From an uncultured Anaeromusa sp. (GTDB lineage Bacteria > Bacillota > Negativicutes > Anaeromusales > Anaeromusaceae), in assembly GCF_963676855.1 (NCBI RefSeq), contig NZ_OY781460.1:682001-746000 (forward strand): a DNA stretch of 64,000 nucleotides, read 5' to 3'. The notes under the pieces are model-generated. The model made no database searches, had not been told where the DNA came from, and was given only the letters and a program-made list of their open reading frames with translations. The position numbers and the translations under genes are program-made. This document shows, piece by piece, positions 17,263 to 26,096 of this stretch; within the stretch, counting starts at the first letter, position 1, and each line of letters starts with the position of its first letter.

Positions 17263-17291
17263 TTGTAGTTTTAAAAACCACATGATATTCT
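17263..17291 (+). promoter_or_regulatory. terC promoter with the same operator motif in its spacer
   Basis: TTGTAG (17263-17268), 17-bp spacer, TATTCT (17286-17291). GTTTTAAAAACC (17268-17279) lies in the spacer and is the reverse-strand counterpart of the motif at 17178. Confidence 0.6.
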
Positions 17292-17324
17292 ATTTATAGA
17301 AATTCGGAAAGGAGCTAATGCGCA

Positions 17325-18074
17325 ATGGAAGCAGTATGGCAAAGCTTTGGAATGTTATTTTCGATGGAAGCCCTGTTGCAAGCGGTAACCAATCCGGTCA
17401 ACTGGGGCATTATTGGAACGTTGGTTTTATTAGAAGGGTTGTTGTCGGCAGATAATGCGTTGGTGTTGGCGATGATGGTCAAGCATTTGCCGGAAGAGCA
17501 GCGTAAAAAAGCTCTTTTTTATGGTATACTTGGCTCGTACGCCTTTCGTTTTGTGGCGATTGCCATGGGAACGGTATTAATCAAAATCTGGTGGGTGAAG
17601 CTCATCGGTGCGATCTACTTGTTATATTTGGCAGGAGCGTTTTTTTGGAAGAAACGTAAGCAAGGCGAAGAAGCCAGCGCAGACGGCTGTGCAGGCTTTG
17701 GTTTTTGGCGTACCGTGGTAGCTGTAGAGGTTATGGATATTGCCTTTTCCGTTGACAGCGTACTGGCGGCTTTCGGCGTCAGCGACCAAGTTTGGGTGCT
17801 GTACTTGGGCGGCATTTTGGGTGTGTTGATGATGCGCGGCGTGGCGCAGTTCTTTATTACCCTTATTGACCGCTATCCGGAGCTGGAGGGTACGGCGTAT
17901 GTCTTGATTGGCGTGATTGGCGCTAAAATGATGGCCTCCTCTGCTGGCTACGAAATGGAACACGGCGTGTTCTTCGCGCTTATGGCGGTTGTTTTTGGCA
18001 GCGCTTTTGGTATGCATTACCTGCGTCGGCCACAGACGATGCCTGTACCTGTAAAAAAGGAAGAATTGAAATAA
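17325..18074 (+). CDS. TerC-family integral membrane protein
   Basis: 249 aa, about seven TM helices. Family hallmarks are the acidic residues inside membrane segments: LEGLLSADNALVLAMMV (about residues 34-50) and VEVMDIAFSVDSVLAAFG (about 133-150). TerC/YkoY/YceF proteins export manganese or support metal loading of exported proteins; tellurite resistance is historical. No yybP-ykoY manganese riboswitch is visible upstream. GGAGC precedes the ATG. Followed after 35 nt by htpX, likely co-transcribed, and probably controlled by the divergent DUF1836 protein. Confidence 0.88.
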   Translation: MEAVWQSFGMLFSMEALLQAVTNPVNWGIIGTLVLLEGLLSADNALVLAMMVKHLPEEQRKKALFYGILGSYAFRFVAIAMGTVLIKIWWVKLIGAIYLLYLAGAFFWKKRKQGEEASADGCAGFGFWRTVVAVEVMDIAFSVDSVLAAFGVSDQVWVLYLGGILGVLMMRGVAQFFITLIDRYPELEGTAYVLIGVIGAKMMASSAGYEMEHGVFFALMAVVFGSAFGMHYLRRPQTMPVPVKKEELK

Positions 18075-18109
18075 AATCTAAAAATGATGAAAAAGGAGAA
18101 TAGAATAGA

Positions 18110-18976
18110 ATGGGTATGTTTAAAACCACTCTTTTATTGGCGGGGCTGACCGGAATTTTGATGTTCATGGGCAAGGCCGTAGGCGGCAATGGCGGCATGA
18201 TGCTGATGTTTATCATCTCGATGGGTATGAACTTCTTCAGCTACTGGTACAGCGATAAGATTGTGTTGAAAATGTATGGTGCGCAGCCAGTGACCATGCA
18301 GGAAGCTCCTGGCTTAGTTCATTCCGTGTCCAAGCTGGCGCAGGCGGCGCAGATGCCGATGCCCAAAGTATATATTATCAATGAAGCGGCGCCCAACGCT
18401 TTTGCGACGGGCCGCGATCCAGAGCATGGCGTAGTGGCGGTAACAACTGGGATTATGCAGGCGCTGAGTACAGAGGAACTGGAAGGCGTTTTGGCGCATG
18501 AACTGGCGCACATCAAAAACCGAGACACCTTGATCAGCACTATTGTAGCCGGTATTGCCGGAACGATCACCATGATCGCCAATATCGCCCAATGGGGAGC
18601 TATCATGGGCGGTTTTGGCCGCAGTGATGACGAAGAAGAAGGCGCTGGCGGCCTGGTTGGTTCTTTGTTCATGATTATTTTGGCGCCCTTGGCGGCGACC
18701 ATTATTCAGCTGGCCATCAGCCGCACCCGGGAATACGGGGCCGACGCAAAAGGCGCTGAATTTTGCGGCAATCCCCTGGCGTTGGCGGAAGCGCTGCGCA
18801 AGATCGAGTATTATGCTAAGCATAGAACGATGCCGGAAGCTAGCCCTTCTACAGCGCATATGTTTATCATCAATCCTTTTGCCGGCGGTGGCCAGTGGTT
18901 TATGAGCCTTTTTTCCACCCATCCTGCTACCGGCGACCGCATCGCCAAACTCGAGCAGTTGGCGAGAGGCCGTTAA
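18110..18976 (+). CDS. htpX: HtpX membrane zinc metalloprotease
   Basis: Inner-membrane protease that degrades damaged membrane proteins with the active site facing the cytoplasm. 288 aa, standard length. Two N-terminal TM helices (about residues 5-45), zinc site HELAHIKNRD (about 131-140), two more TM helices (about 145-175 and 182-205) and the third ligand in SRTREYGAD (about 205-213). The C-terminal STHPATGDRIAKLEQL is typical of the family. AAGGAG precedes the ATG. Second gene after terC. Confidence 0.95.
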   Translation: MGMFKTTLLLAGLTGILMFMGKAVGGNGGMMLMFIISMGMNFFSYWYSDKIVLKMYGAQPVTMQEAPGLVHSVSKLAQAAQMPMPKVYIINEAAPNAFATGRDPEHGVVAVTTGIMQALSTEELEGVLAHELAHIKNRDTLISTIVAGIAGTITMIANIAQWGAIMGGFGRSDDEEEGAGGLVGSLFMIILAPLAATIIQLAISRTREYGADAKGAEFCGNPLALAEALRKIEYYAKHRTMPEASPSTAHMFIINPFAGGGQWFMSLFSTHPATGDRIAKLEQLARGR

Positions 18977-18994
18977 GCCACCTATTCTGTTTCC

Positions 18995-19023
18995 AAGCCC
19001 GTACCATAACGGTACGGGCTTTT
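18995..19023 (+). terminator. Intrinsic terminator after htpX
   Basis: AAGCCCGTACC ataac GGTACGGGCTT followed by TTC; perfect 11-bp stem. Confidence 0.88.
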
Positions 19024-19246
19024 CTCTGTTGTGTTCGTCATAACCGGCTAATTGTATGCTTTAGTAAACAACGCAAATAATATGGTGGCATAACATGACA
19101 AAGTTAGCCCCTAGAAGAGGACTTGAGGACTAGTAGGAATAAGCGTAAATATGATAAAATTAAATAGAAAGAATATTCCTCCCGAACGGGAATGTGTGGG
19201 AAAATAAAAACAAAGAAGCGATGGAAGAGCTTCAAAAGGAGGCCAT

Positions 19247-21289
19247 ATGAAAATTAGCAGCAACAGCATTCAAACACGTTTAACACTGGCCTTGGCGGGA
19301 TTGGTAGTGGTGGCTCTGCTTTTATTGGGAGTAACTAGTTATTGGCAAGCGAAGGGAGCTCTTTCTGACAGCGTGGACGAAACAGCGTACGCTTTGGCGG
19401 ACCATTATGCGCTGCAAACGGAATTTTTCACAAAAGAGGCCATTCTCCGTTTGGAGGATTTGGCGAGCATTCAACGTATGCGTGATAGCGAGGATAATGC
19501 GGCTTTGACCGCGTCTTTAGCGGAAACGGACAAACGCTTGAAATTGTTTGAGATGCTTAGCTATGTGCGGCTAGACGGCTCCTCGTTGCGCATGGACGGT
19601 AAACCGGATTCGTTGGGGGATCGGATTTATTTCAAAAAAGTCTTGGAAACTAAAAAAACCTATATATCAGATATGATCGTTTCCCGCTCTACGGGCAAGC
19701 TGGCAGTCGTAATCGCCGTGCCGGTTTTTAATAAGGACGGCGGTCTGAAAGCTGTCTTGGCGGGGACTTTGTCGCTGGAAAAATTGAATGATGTATTAAA
19801 GCAGGTTAAGTTTAAGGATACTGGTTATGCTTTTTTGGCGGATGACAGCGGCATGATCCTAGCGCATCCTAAGCGGCCGGATTTGGCGGGTAAGCTTAAT
19901 GTGGCTCAAAAAGATGTCAATCCGGAGCTCAAACTGCCGATAAATACCCTGGATGATCGGATGATCCAGCTGTTTAAGACGGCATTGGAGAAAAACGACG
20001 GCGTGCGCGGCGAGTATACCTTTGCGGATGGAAAAATTCAGATTGCTGTCTACCAGCCGATAGAACTGGTTGGCGGACAAAAGTGGATGATGGTCATTAC
20101 GGCGCCCATGGATGAAGCTACGGCCGAAGTGCGGCACTTGAGCTATGTCATGCTGGGCCTGAGCTTATTCTGTCTGCTCTTGGCCGTTGGCGTAGCGGCG
20201 GTTATCAGCAAGCGCTTTGTAGCGCCCATACTCAAGTTGCGTGACGCGGCAGAGCACATTGCCGCAGGGGATCTGCGCAGTCAGGAAGTGGCGGTGCAGT
20301 CGCAGGACGAACTGGGGCAGCTGGCTGGAAGCTTTGCTGACATGAGCGGTAAGCTGCGCGATTTGGTAGTGCAGGTGCAGCGTGAATCCCAGCAGGTGGC
20401 AGCAGCCAGTGAAGAACTGACAGCCAGTGCCGAGCAGGCGGCCCATGCCGTGCAGCAGGTAGCAGGCAGCGTAACCGAAGTAGCCGGCGGTGCTGATCGG
20501 CAGCTGACGGTGGCGCGGGAAGCCACAACGGAAGTGGATGCGCTGGCGAAAGAATTGGCCGGAGCGTCGCAACGGGCTGGTGAAGTGCGCAAGTCGGTAG
20601 AAAAGACGTCTCAGGCGGCCGAGACGGGCGGCGAAGCCATCGGCAAAGCCATCCGTCAGATGCAGGCTCTCGATACGACGGTGACGCATTCGGCGCAGGT
20701 TGTGGCCAAGCTGGGCGAGCGCTCCCAGGAAATCGGCCAGATTGTGGATACTATCAGCGGTATCGCTGGACAGACCAACCTCTTGGCCTTGAACGCGGCG
20801 ATTGAAGCCGCGCGGGCGGGCGAACAAGGCCGTGGCTTTGCAGTAGTGGCGGACGAAGTGCGCAAGCTGGCGGAACAAAGCCAGGAAGCCGCCGGGCGCA
20901 TTGCTTCTCTCATTGGCGAGATTCAAGGCGAGACAGGGCGCGCGGTAGAAGCCATGAATAAGGGAACTGCCGAGGTCAAGGAAGGCACCGTTGTCGCTGG
21001 CCAGGCCGGGGCGGCCTTCGAAGAAATCGTCGGTCTCATTCGCAAGGCTAACGAAGAAGTGGCGGCTATTACGGCGGCTATCGAGCAGACGGTAAGTGGC
21101 AGTGGCCGCATCGTTCACGCTGTGGATGATATGCAGCGAGTCAGCCGCGATACGGCGGAACAGACCCAGACCGTGGCGGCGGCCACCGAAGAGCAGGCGG
21201 CTTCCATGGAAGAGATTGCTTCCTCCAGCCGCTCCTTGGCTCATTTGGCAGAAGAACTGCAAGTGGCGGTAAGCCGCTTCAAAGTATAA
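19247..21289 (+). CDS. Methyl-accepting chemotaxis protein, dCache sensor (2)
   Basis: 680 aa. TM1 about residues 15-35, a periplasmic double-Cache sensor about 40-290 ([51 protein letters not shown]), TM2 about 297-320, HAMP, then the methyl-accepting coiled-coil with the conserved tip [20 protein letters not shown]. dCache sensors usually bind amino acids, organic acids or amines directly. AGGAGG lies 4 nt before the ATG. Cytoplasmic half very close to those of the receptors at 4521 and 57702. Single gene with terminator. Confidence 0.93.
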   Translation: MKISSNSIQTRLTLALAGLVVVALLLLGVTSYWQAKGALSDSVDETAYALADHYALQTEFFTKEAILRLEDLASIQRMRDSEDNAALTASLAETDKRLKLFEMLSYVRLDGSSLRMDGKPDSLGDRIYFKKVLETKKTYISDMIVSRSTGKLAVVIAVPVFNKDGGLKAVLAGTLSLEKLNDVLKQVKFKDTGYAFLADDSGMILAHPKRPDLAGKLNVAQKDVNPELKLPINTLDDRMIQLFKTALEKNDGVRGEYTFADGKIQIAVYQPIELVGGQKWMMVITAPMDEATAEVRHLSYVMLGLSLFCLLLAVGVAAVISKRFVAPILKLRDAAEHIAAGDLRSQEVAVQSQDELGQLAGSFADMSGKLRDLVVQVQRESQQVAAASEELTASAEQAAHAVQQVAGSVTEVAGGADRQLTVAREATTEVDALAKELAGASQRAGEVRKSVEKTSQAAETGGEAIGKAIRQMQALDTTVTHSAQVVAKLGERSQEIGQIVDTISGIAGQTNLLALNAAIEAARAGEQGRGFAVVADEVRKLAEQSQEAAGRIASLIGEIQGETGRAVEAMNKGTAEVKEGTVVAGQAGAAFEEIVGLIRKANEEVAAITAAIEQTVSGSGRIVHAVDDMQRVSRDTAEQTQTVAAATEEQAASMEEIASSSRSLAHLAEELQVAVSRFKV

Positions 21290-21300
21290 GAGAAACAGGA

Positions 21301-21336
21301 AAGCGCCCTCTGCCGTTAGGCAGGGGGCGCTTTTTT
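21301..21336 (+). terminator. Intrinsic terminator after chemoreceptor 2
   Basis: AAGCGCCCTCTGCC gtta GGCAGGGGGCGCTT followed by TTTT. Confidence 0.88.
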
Positions 21337-21362
21337 AGGTTTTCTTATTCGCTTCGTGCTTT

Positions 21363-22193
21363 TTATTCCAAGCCCAGAATCACAGCCGGATTGTGTTTAC
21401 TCATATGGTTGAGCTGCTCTTGGGAGATGCCGGCTTTTAGTAGAAACTCCAGATACTCGCCCAGGGCTTCGCTCCAGAGCGGGTTTTCTACTTGGCCGCC
21501 GTCGGTGGCGATAATGGTGGATTGGTAGCCGATTTTTTCGATGGCTTCCAGGTTTCGCTGGAAGTTTTTATCGTATTGGCCGCCTCCTAAGGCGCGGGCG
21601 TAGCAGCGTTCAAAATAAACGCCTTCGGAAACTAGACTCTGCTGTTCTGCGAGAGACATGTCAACAGATCGCCATTCGGGGTGGTTGACGATGATTTTTT
21701 TAACGCCCTGTTTTTTTGCTTCTTCGACAATAAGCTGTGTTTCTTTAGGCGTAGAATGGCCGGTGCAGAGTGCCACATCTGCGGCGGCGACTCGTTTGAA
21801 AATGTCCCGCAGTACAGGGACGACTTTGCCGTCTTTTACGACCTCGACACCGTCCGTTGCGTTAATGCGGCTGCGTTCGTTGGCGGCATACGAGGTAGGG
21901 AGCCAGATGAATTTAGCGTTCATTTTCAAGGCGGTTTCTACGGCGAGAAGATTGAGGCCGCCTACATGAGCGTTCAGGGTCAGACCGCCGAAAACGCGGA
22001 TGCCGGGGACGACGCTTTCTGCGATGGCGGCGCGGTCCATGGTAGGAACTACATGAGACTTGATGACGATGGCCCGAGCGCCTACGCGCTTGGCTTCCGT
22101 TGCCAGCTCGATGTCATTTAAGCGGCGTTGCCGGACATCGGGAGAGGTGTGGATATGAATATCAATAACGTCTTTTAACAAGGATTCATACAT
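21363..22193 (-). CDS. DUF6282 family metal-dependent hydrolase
   Basis: 276 aa from the ATG at 22193, chosen because GAGGAGG lies about 8 nt upstream; the longer frame overlaps the MFS gene. Amidohydrolase-like TIM barrel: DIHIHTSPDVRQRR (metal site HxH, residues 10-12), KSHVVPTMDRA, LCTGHST, VNHPEW and ATDGGQ. The cytoplasmic substrate is unknown. Last gene of the gntR-linked citrate-lyase cluster, 13 nt after the MFS stop, so it may open or trim the transported compound (a cyclic, ester or amide derivative of a tricarboxylate is inference). Confidence 0.78.
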   Translation of the reverse strand: MYESLLKDVIDIHIHTSPDVRQRRLNDIELATEAKRVGARAIVIKSHVVPTMDRAAIAESVVPGIRVFGGLTLNAHVGGLNLLAVETALKMNAKFIWLPTSYAANERSRINATDGVEVVKDGKVVPVLRDIFKRVAAADVALCTGHSTPKETQLIVEEAKKQGVKKIIVNHPEWRSVDMSLAEQQSLVSEGVYFERCYARALGGGQYDKNFQRNLEAIEKIGYQSTIIATDGGQVENPLWSEALGEYLEFLLKAGISQEQLNHMSKHNPAVILGLE

Positions 22194-22206
22194 ACGTTTA
22201 GCCTCC

Positions 22207-23559
22207 TCAAGCGATATTGTTTTCTTGCTCCCGGATGGCTCTTTTCTCGCGGTAAACCGCAAAGAGCGAAGTGCAGATGGAAACAAAGGCGCAAACCATG
22301 CCTAAGTACCAGATGCCGCGGAATTCCATATGGTAGCCGCCGCCGACAAGGGAGAAATGGGCGGCCATGAAGCCGCTGAGAGCTAACGCTGTAGCGCCGA
22401 TGAGCTGGCCTATCATATTTACGACGCCCATCAGTGCGCCGCCTGCCTTAATAGACCAAATTTCCGTTACCGCCGCATAGGTCAGGGTGTAGCTGTTGAT
22501 AAGAGCCCCTAATACAAAGGAAAGAACACCCAAGAAAATGGCGTTGGGTACGGCAATAGTAAGGATGAACTGGCAAATGAACAGAAGGCATAGGGTCAAG
22601 CTGACAAAGGCCATGCGGGGCAGCTTGTAATTGGCCAGAAAATAGTCGCACAGCTTAGCCAGCACCGGTGAGCCGATGATGCGTCCGGCTACGCAGACGC
22701 TGGCCATGACGCCGCCGGCCACCATGGCTTCGGCCTTGCTTAAATTCGCTGTTTGCGCGTAGTAGGTAGCGGCATAGATAGCCAGCCAGCCGGGAACCAG
22801 GCGTAAGCTGACGATAAAGCCTTGGTTGACAAGGGAGATAACCCAGAAAGCAGGTTCTTTCAAGGCAGTGAGAACAACATCCTTATATTTTGTGGCGGTT
22901 GTTTGGGTTTTATCCTCTTTTTCCTGTACCGAAGGCAGGCCCAGTTCCGACGGATCGGAGCGAATGCCCCAGTAGCTGATGAGGGCAATCAAGGCGACCA
23001 CAAAGGTCATCAACAGCGTAGAGGCTCGCCAGGACTGCAGGCCGAAAATGCTGTTGCCGCCAGCCATATATAAAGAAATCAGCGGCATCAGCAAAAAGGA
23101 CCATACTTCGCCCATGCCGGCGCCCAAGCCGGAGAATAGGCTCAGCGTCAGGCCGCGTTCTTTTTTTGAGAACCAGCGGGTCAAAATCGCCATACAGGGA
23201 ATAAAGGTGGCCGCGCCGACAAAGCCCATCAAGGTGCGGATGACTAGGGCTTGGTTGTAGCTGTCGGCAACTGCGAAGAGGCAGAAAAAGAAACCCGTAA
23301 TGCCGATGCCGATAGGGATGACTTTTCGTCCGCCCCATAAGTCGGTCAGAGAGCCCCAAGGGCTTTGTCCTAAGGCGTAGGCGTAAAAGTAAGCGGCTCC
23401 CATAAGGCCGATTTCCGGTTTGCCGATGCCCCATTCGGCGACTAAATAACTGGAGATGCCTGTGTAATTCCAGCGTACCAGATTGCCGCCGGAATAAATC
23501 AAAATGCACACAATCAGGACGACCCATTTGTACCAGCTTTTTCCGTGTAAAACGCTCAT
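22207..23559 (-). CDS. Major facilitator transporter, organic-anion type
   Basis: 450 aa, 12 TM helices. The N-terminal half (NLVRWNYTGISSYLVAEWG, GQSPWGSLTDLWGGRKVIP with the loop 2-3 motif) resembles the anion:cation symporter branch that moves carboxylates and sugar acids. Start at 23559 set by GGAGG 8 nt upstream; ATG at 23580 would overlap the operator. The operator GGTATACGGTATACC (23582-23596) lies just before the ribosome site, so the carrier and the following hydrolase have their own GntR-controlled promoter. Probable uptake of the substrate fed to the hydratase and citrate lyase. Confidence 0.85.
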   Translation of the reverse strand: MSVLHGKSWYKWVVLIVCILIYSGGNLVRWNYTGISSYLVAEWGIGKPEIGLMGAAYFYAYALGQSPWGSLTDLWGGRKVIPIGIGITGFFFCLFAVADSYNQALVIRTLMGFVGAATFIPCMAILTRWFSKKERGLTLSLFSGLGAGMGEVWSFLLMPLISLYMAGGNSIFGLQSWRASTLLMTFVVALIALISYWGIRSDPSELGLPSVQEKEDKTQTTATKYKDVVLTALKEPAFWVISLVNQGFIVSLRLVPGWLAIYAATYYAQTANLSKAEAMVAGGVMASVCVAGRIIGSPVLAKLCDYFLANYKLPRMAFVSLTLCLLFICQFILTIAVPNAIFLGVLSFVLGALINSYTLTYAAVTEIWSIKAGGALMGVVNMIGQLIGATALALSGFMAAHFSLVGGGYHMEFRGIWYLGMVCAFVSICTSLFAVYREKRAIREQENNIA

Positions 23560-23581
23560 TTCTTTTCCTCCATTTTTCATT

Positions 23582-23596
23582 GGTATACGGTATACC
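23582..23596. promoter_or_regulatory. GntR operator 1
   Basis: GGTATACGGTATACC, a perfect 15-bp palindrome about a central base, between the hydratase stop and the MFS start. Matches sites at 28879 and 29649. Confidence 0.8.
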
Positions 23597-23656
23597 TAAA
23601 AATAGGAATATCAGGAAATTTAGGCGAGGCTAGTGGCTGTTGGGGATGAGCTGATT

Positions 23657-26002
23657 TTAGCGAGTCTTTTTACCAGCATAGTAGTTAATCAAACAGCCCG
23701 CAAGAAGAATGTCGCGCTCATCGGCAGTGAGGTCTTGCATACGCAGCGTAAGGGGCAGAACCGATCCGTCTGCTTTCAGCACCTGTCCGGTGATTTCAGC
23801 AGCGCCGCTGGCAATGGCTGTGCGCAGGCCGGGCAGAAAAAGATAGTCTTCTGCGGCGAAACATTGGCAGTCTTTTTCATCCATGAGAAAAGGAACCATG
23901 CCCCAGTTAACGACGTTGCTGCGATAGCGCTTGGTAGCGTAAGCCAACGCAATATTGATGAGGCCGCCAAGTACGCGCTGGCACGAAGCTGCCTGCTCAC
24001 GGGCGGAGCCGTCGCCGGGACGGCGCGCAAAGATGCCGCTGGCAAGGCTGGTAGTACGCAGAAGATCCTGCGAGTCGTTAGTGCTGTGGCCTGCTTGTTG
24101 CAGTCGCTTCAAGACGGTGTCTAGCTCTGTTGTTTGCGCGTCTGGGTCCGCCAACCAAGCTTTGCGCTGTCCTTCTAAGGTGCGCACGGCTTTGGCGCGG
24201 CCTACATAGGCCGGGTCTTTGCGAGAGAGCGTGAATTGCGACAAGCCTTCAGGGTTGGAGCGGAACGAAGAGGTTTCCCCGGAAGGAATCAGCTCGTCCG
24301 TTGTTGTGACCGGATCGTGAATGACGGCGGCCAGCTGGATAAGCGCATTTTCCGGCAACGCGTCCATGACCGGCCAGGGCTTGATATTAGGTCCCATGCG
24401 CAGGGCGTGCTCGGTCTGGGCTTTCCCAAAGCCTTGGTAAACACGGTTTTGGTAGGAGCTGTCGTCATAATGGTATTCCCGAACGGCTGGCGTATAGTCG
24501 ATTTCCGTTGCTGCTGTAAGGCGGCCTTGGTTGAGGGCCGTAGCGGCGATGGAGCGGGCGTCCATAAGCGCCACCGAAGAAATTTGCCCTTCTCCTGGCT
24601 TAGAGCCTTCGCGGTGTGGGAAATTACGCGTGGCGTGACGCAGGGATAGTCCCTGACTGGCTGGTGTATCACCGGCGCCGAAGCAAGGTCCGCAAAAAGC
24701 GGTACGCCAAATGGCGCCTGTTTGCAGCAATTTTTCTGTGCATCCTTGACGCAGCAGTTCTAAGCCCACTGGTTGACTGGAAGGATAGACGCCCAGCGTA
24801 AACTCGCCGCAGCCGACGGAGCGGCCTTGGAGAATGTCGGTAGCGGCAGCAATGTTTTCAAAGGTGCCTCCGGCGCAGCCGACGATGAGGCCTTGTTCGA
24901 CTTGCAGACGGCCCTGGCTGAGTTTGCCTGCCAAGTTAAGGTTGGCAATGCCAAGCTGTTCTTTGGCGTTTTCTTCGACGGTGTGGAGAATGTCCAGGGC
25001 GTTTTGATTGAAGTCTTCAATGGCATAGGTATTGCTGGGGTGGAAGGGCAAGGCTATCATTGGCCGTACGGTGCTTAGGTCCAGATAGACCGCGCCGTCG
25101 TAGTAGCTGACTTCACCTGGGATTAGTGGGCGGTAGTGTTCGCCGCGATGGTGCGCATCATACCAGCCTTTGGTTTTTTCATCGGTGACCCAGATCGAAG
25201 AAAGACAAGTGGTTTCCGTGGTCATGACGTCGATGCCATTTCTAAAGTCCATTGAAAGAGAAGCTACGCCGGGGCCAACGAATTCGAGAATTTTATTTTT
25301 AACAAAGGCGCTTTCAAAGACGGCGCCGATGAGCGTCAAAGCTACGTCTTGAGGGCCAACGCCAAGGATAGGAGCATTATCGAGGTATACGGCAATAACC
25401 TCCGGCGGAGCGACATCATACGTCTGGCTGAGCAACTGCTTGACCAGCTCGCCACCGCCTTCGCCCATGGCCAAGGTACCCAGCGCGCCATAGCGGGTAT
25501 GGCTGTCTGAGCCAAGAATCATGCCGCCGCAGCGTGTGGCGGTTTCCCGGACGTATTGGTGGATAACAGCCTGATGTGCCGGCACATAGATGCCGCCGAA
25601 GCGTTTGGCCGCGGACAGGCCGAAAAGATGGTCGTCTTCGTTGATGGTGCCGCCTACGGCGCACAATGTATTGTGGCAGTTGGTAAGGATGTACGGTAGG
25701 GGAAACTCCTGGAGGCCGCTGGCCATCGCTGTTTGAACGATGCCGACATAGGTAATGTCATGCGAAGCAATGGCGTCAAAGCGCAAGTGCAGCTGGTCTT
25801 GGCTTGCTTTAGCATTATGGCTTTGTAAAATTTGGTGCGCCATAGTCTGCTTGCGGGCGTCTGCCGGTAAAAACGCGCTCTCGTCTACCGGGGGCAGTCC
25901 TTTTTTCGCTACTTCCTGCTGGGTGGCAGCAGCCGGCTGAGAAATTGGCGCCAGCACTTGCCCTTGAAGCAGGTAGGTTCCTTCGGAAATCAGTTTAATC
26001 AT
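23657..26002 (-). CDS. Aconitase-family hydratase (YbhJ-like)
   Basis: 781 aa. Carries the aconitase fold: GSDSHTRYGALGTLAMGEGG (about residues 180-200) and cluster-ligand cysteines in VGCAGGTFEN (about 377) and FCGPCFGAGD (about 438), with a C-terminal swivel domain (RYRSNVVNWGMVPF). Closest to the E. coli YbhJ group, not to housekeeping aconitase. Predicted to bind [4Fe-4S] and interconvert a hydroxy-tricarboxylate and its dehydrated form. Position after citDEF suggests it makes a citrate-lyase substrate, for example citrate from cis- or trans-aconitate or a homologue. AAGGAG lies about 10 nt before the ATG. Confidence 0.85.
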   Translation of the reverse strand: MIKLISEGTYLLQGQVLAPISQPAAATQQEVAKKGLPPVDESAFLPADARKQTMAHQILQSHNAKASQDQLHLRFDAIASHDITYVGIVQTAMASGLQEFPLPYILTNCHNTLCAVGGTINEDDHLFGLSAAKRFGGIYVPAHQAVIHQYVRETATRCGGMILGSDSHTRYGALGTLAMGEGGGELVKQLLSQTYDVAPPEVIAVYLDNAPILGVGPQDVALTLIGAVFESAFVKNKILEFVGPGVASLSMDFRNGIDVMTTETTCLSSIWVTDEKTKGWYDAHHRGEHYRPLIPGEVSYYDGAVYLDLSTVRPMIALPFHPSNTYAIEDFNQNALDILHTVEENAKEQLGIANLNLAGKLSQGRLQVEQGLIVGCAGGTFENIAAATDILQGRSVGCGEFTLGVYPSSQPVGLELLRQGCTEKLLQTGAIWRTAFCGPCFGAGDTPASQGLSLRHATRNFPHREGSKPGEGQISSVALMDARSIAATALNQGRLTAATEIDYTPAVREYHYDDSSYQNRVYQGFGKAQTEHALRMGPNIKPWPVMDALPENALIQLAAVIHDPVTTTDELIPSGETSSFRSNPEGLSQFTLSRKDPAYVGRAKAVRTLEGQRKAWLADPDAQTTELDTVLKRLQQAGHSTNDSQDLLRTTSLASGIFARRPGDGSAREQAASCQRVLGGLINIALAYATKRYRSNVVNWGMVPFLMDEKDCQCFAAEDYLFLPGLRTAIASGAAEITGQVLKADGSVLPLTLRMQDLTADERDILLAGCLINYYAGKKTR

Positions 26003-26096
26003 TGGGGAGTCACTCCTTGTTTAAAATAGTAGCATGAACATGGTAACTATGGCAGCGACAAGGAGGGTCTTGCGCAGTAGTTGCCAATCTTTTTTA

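Noticed and set aside
17200..17324. yybP-ykoY manganese riboswitch before terC
   Set aside because: The conserved GGGGAGUA-type entry and the paired Mn-binding loops are absent; the spacer is AT-rich promoter DNA.
20165..21262. 365-codon minus-strand frame inside chemoreceptor 2, and a similar 363-codon frame (11076-12167) inside ldc
   Set aside because: Both lie opposite well-recognised genes and encode low-complexity or family-less sequence.
26014..26096. TM-like peptide (DWQLLRKTLLVAAIVTMFMLLF) in the minus-strand gap between citF and the hydratase gene
   Set aside because: No ATG, GTG or TTG start lies in frame upstream of the hydrophobic part before a stop codon; left as a curiosity.
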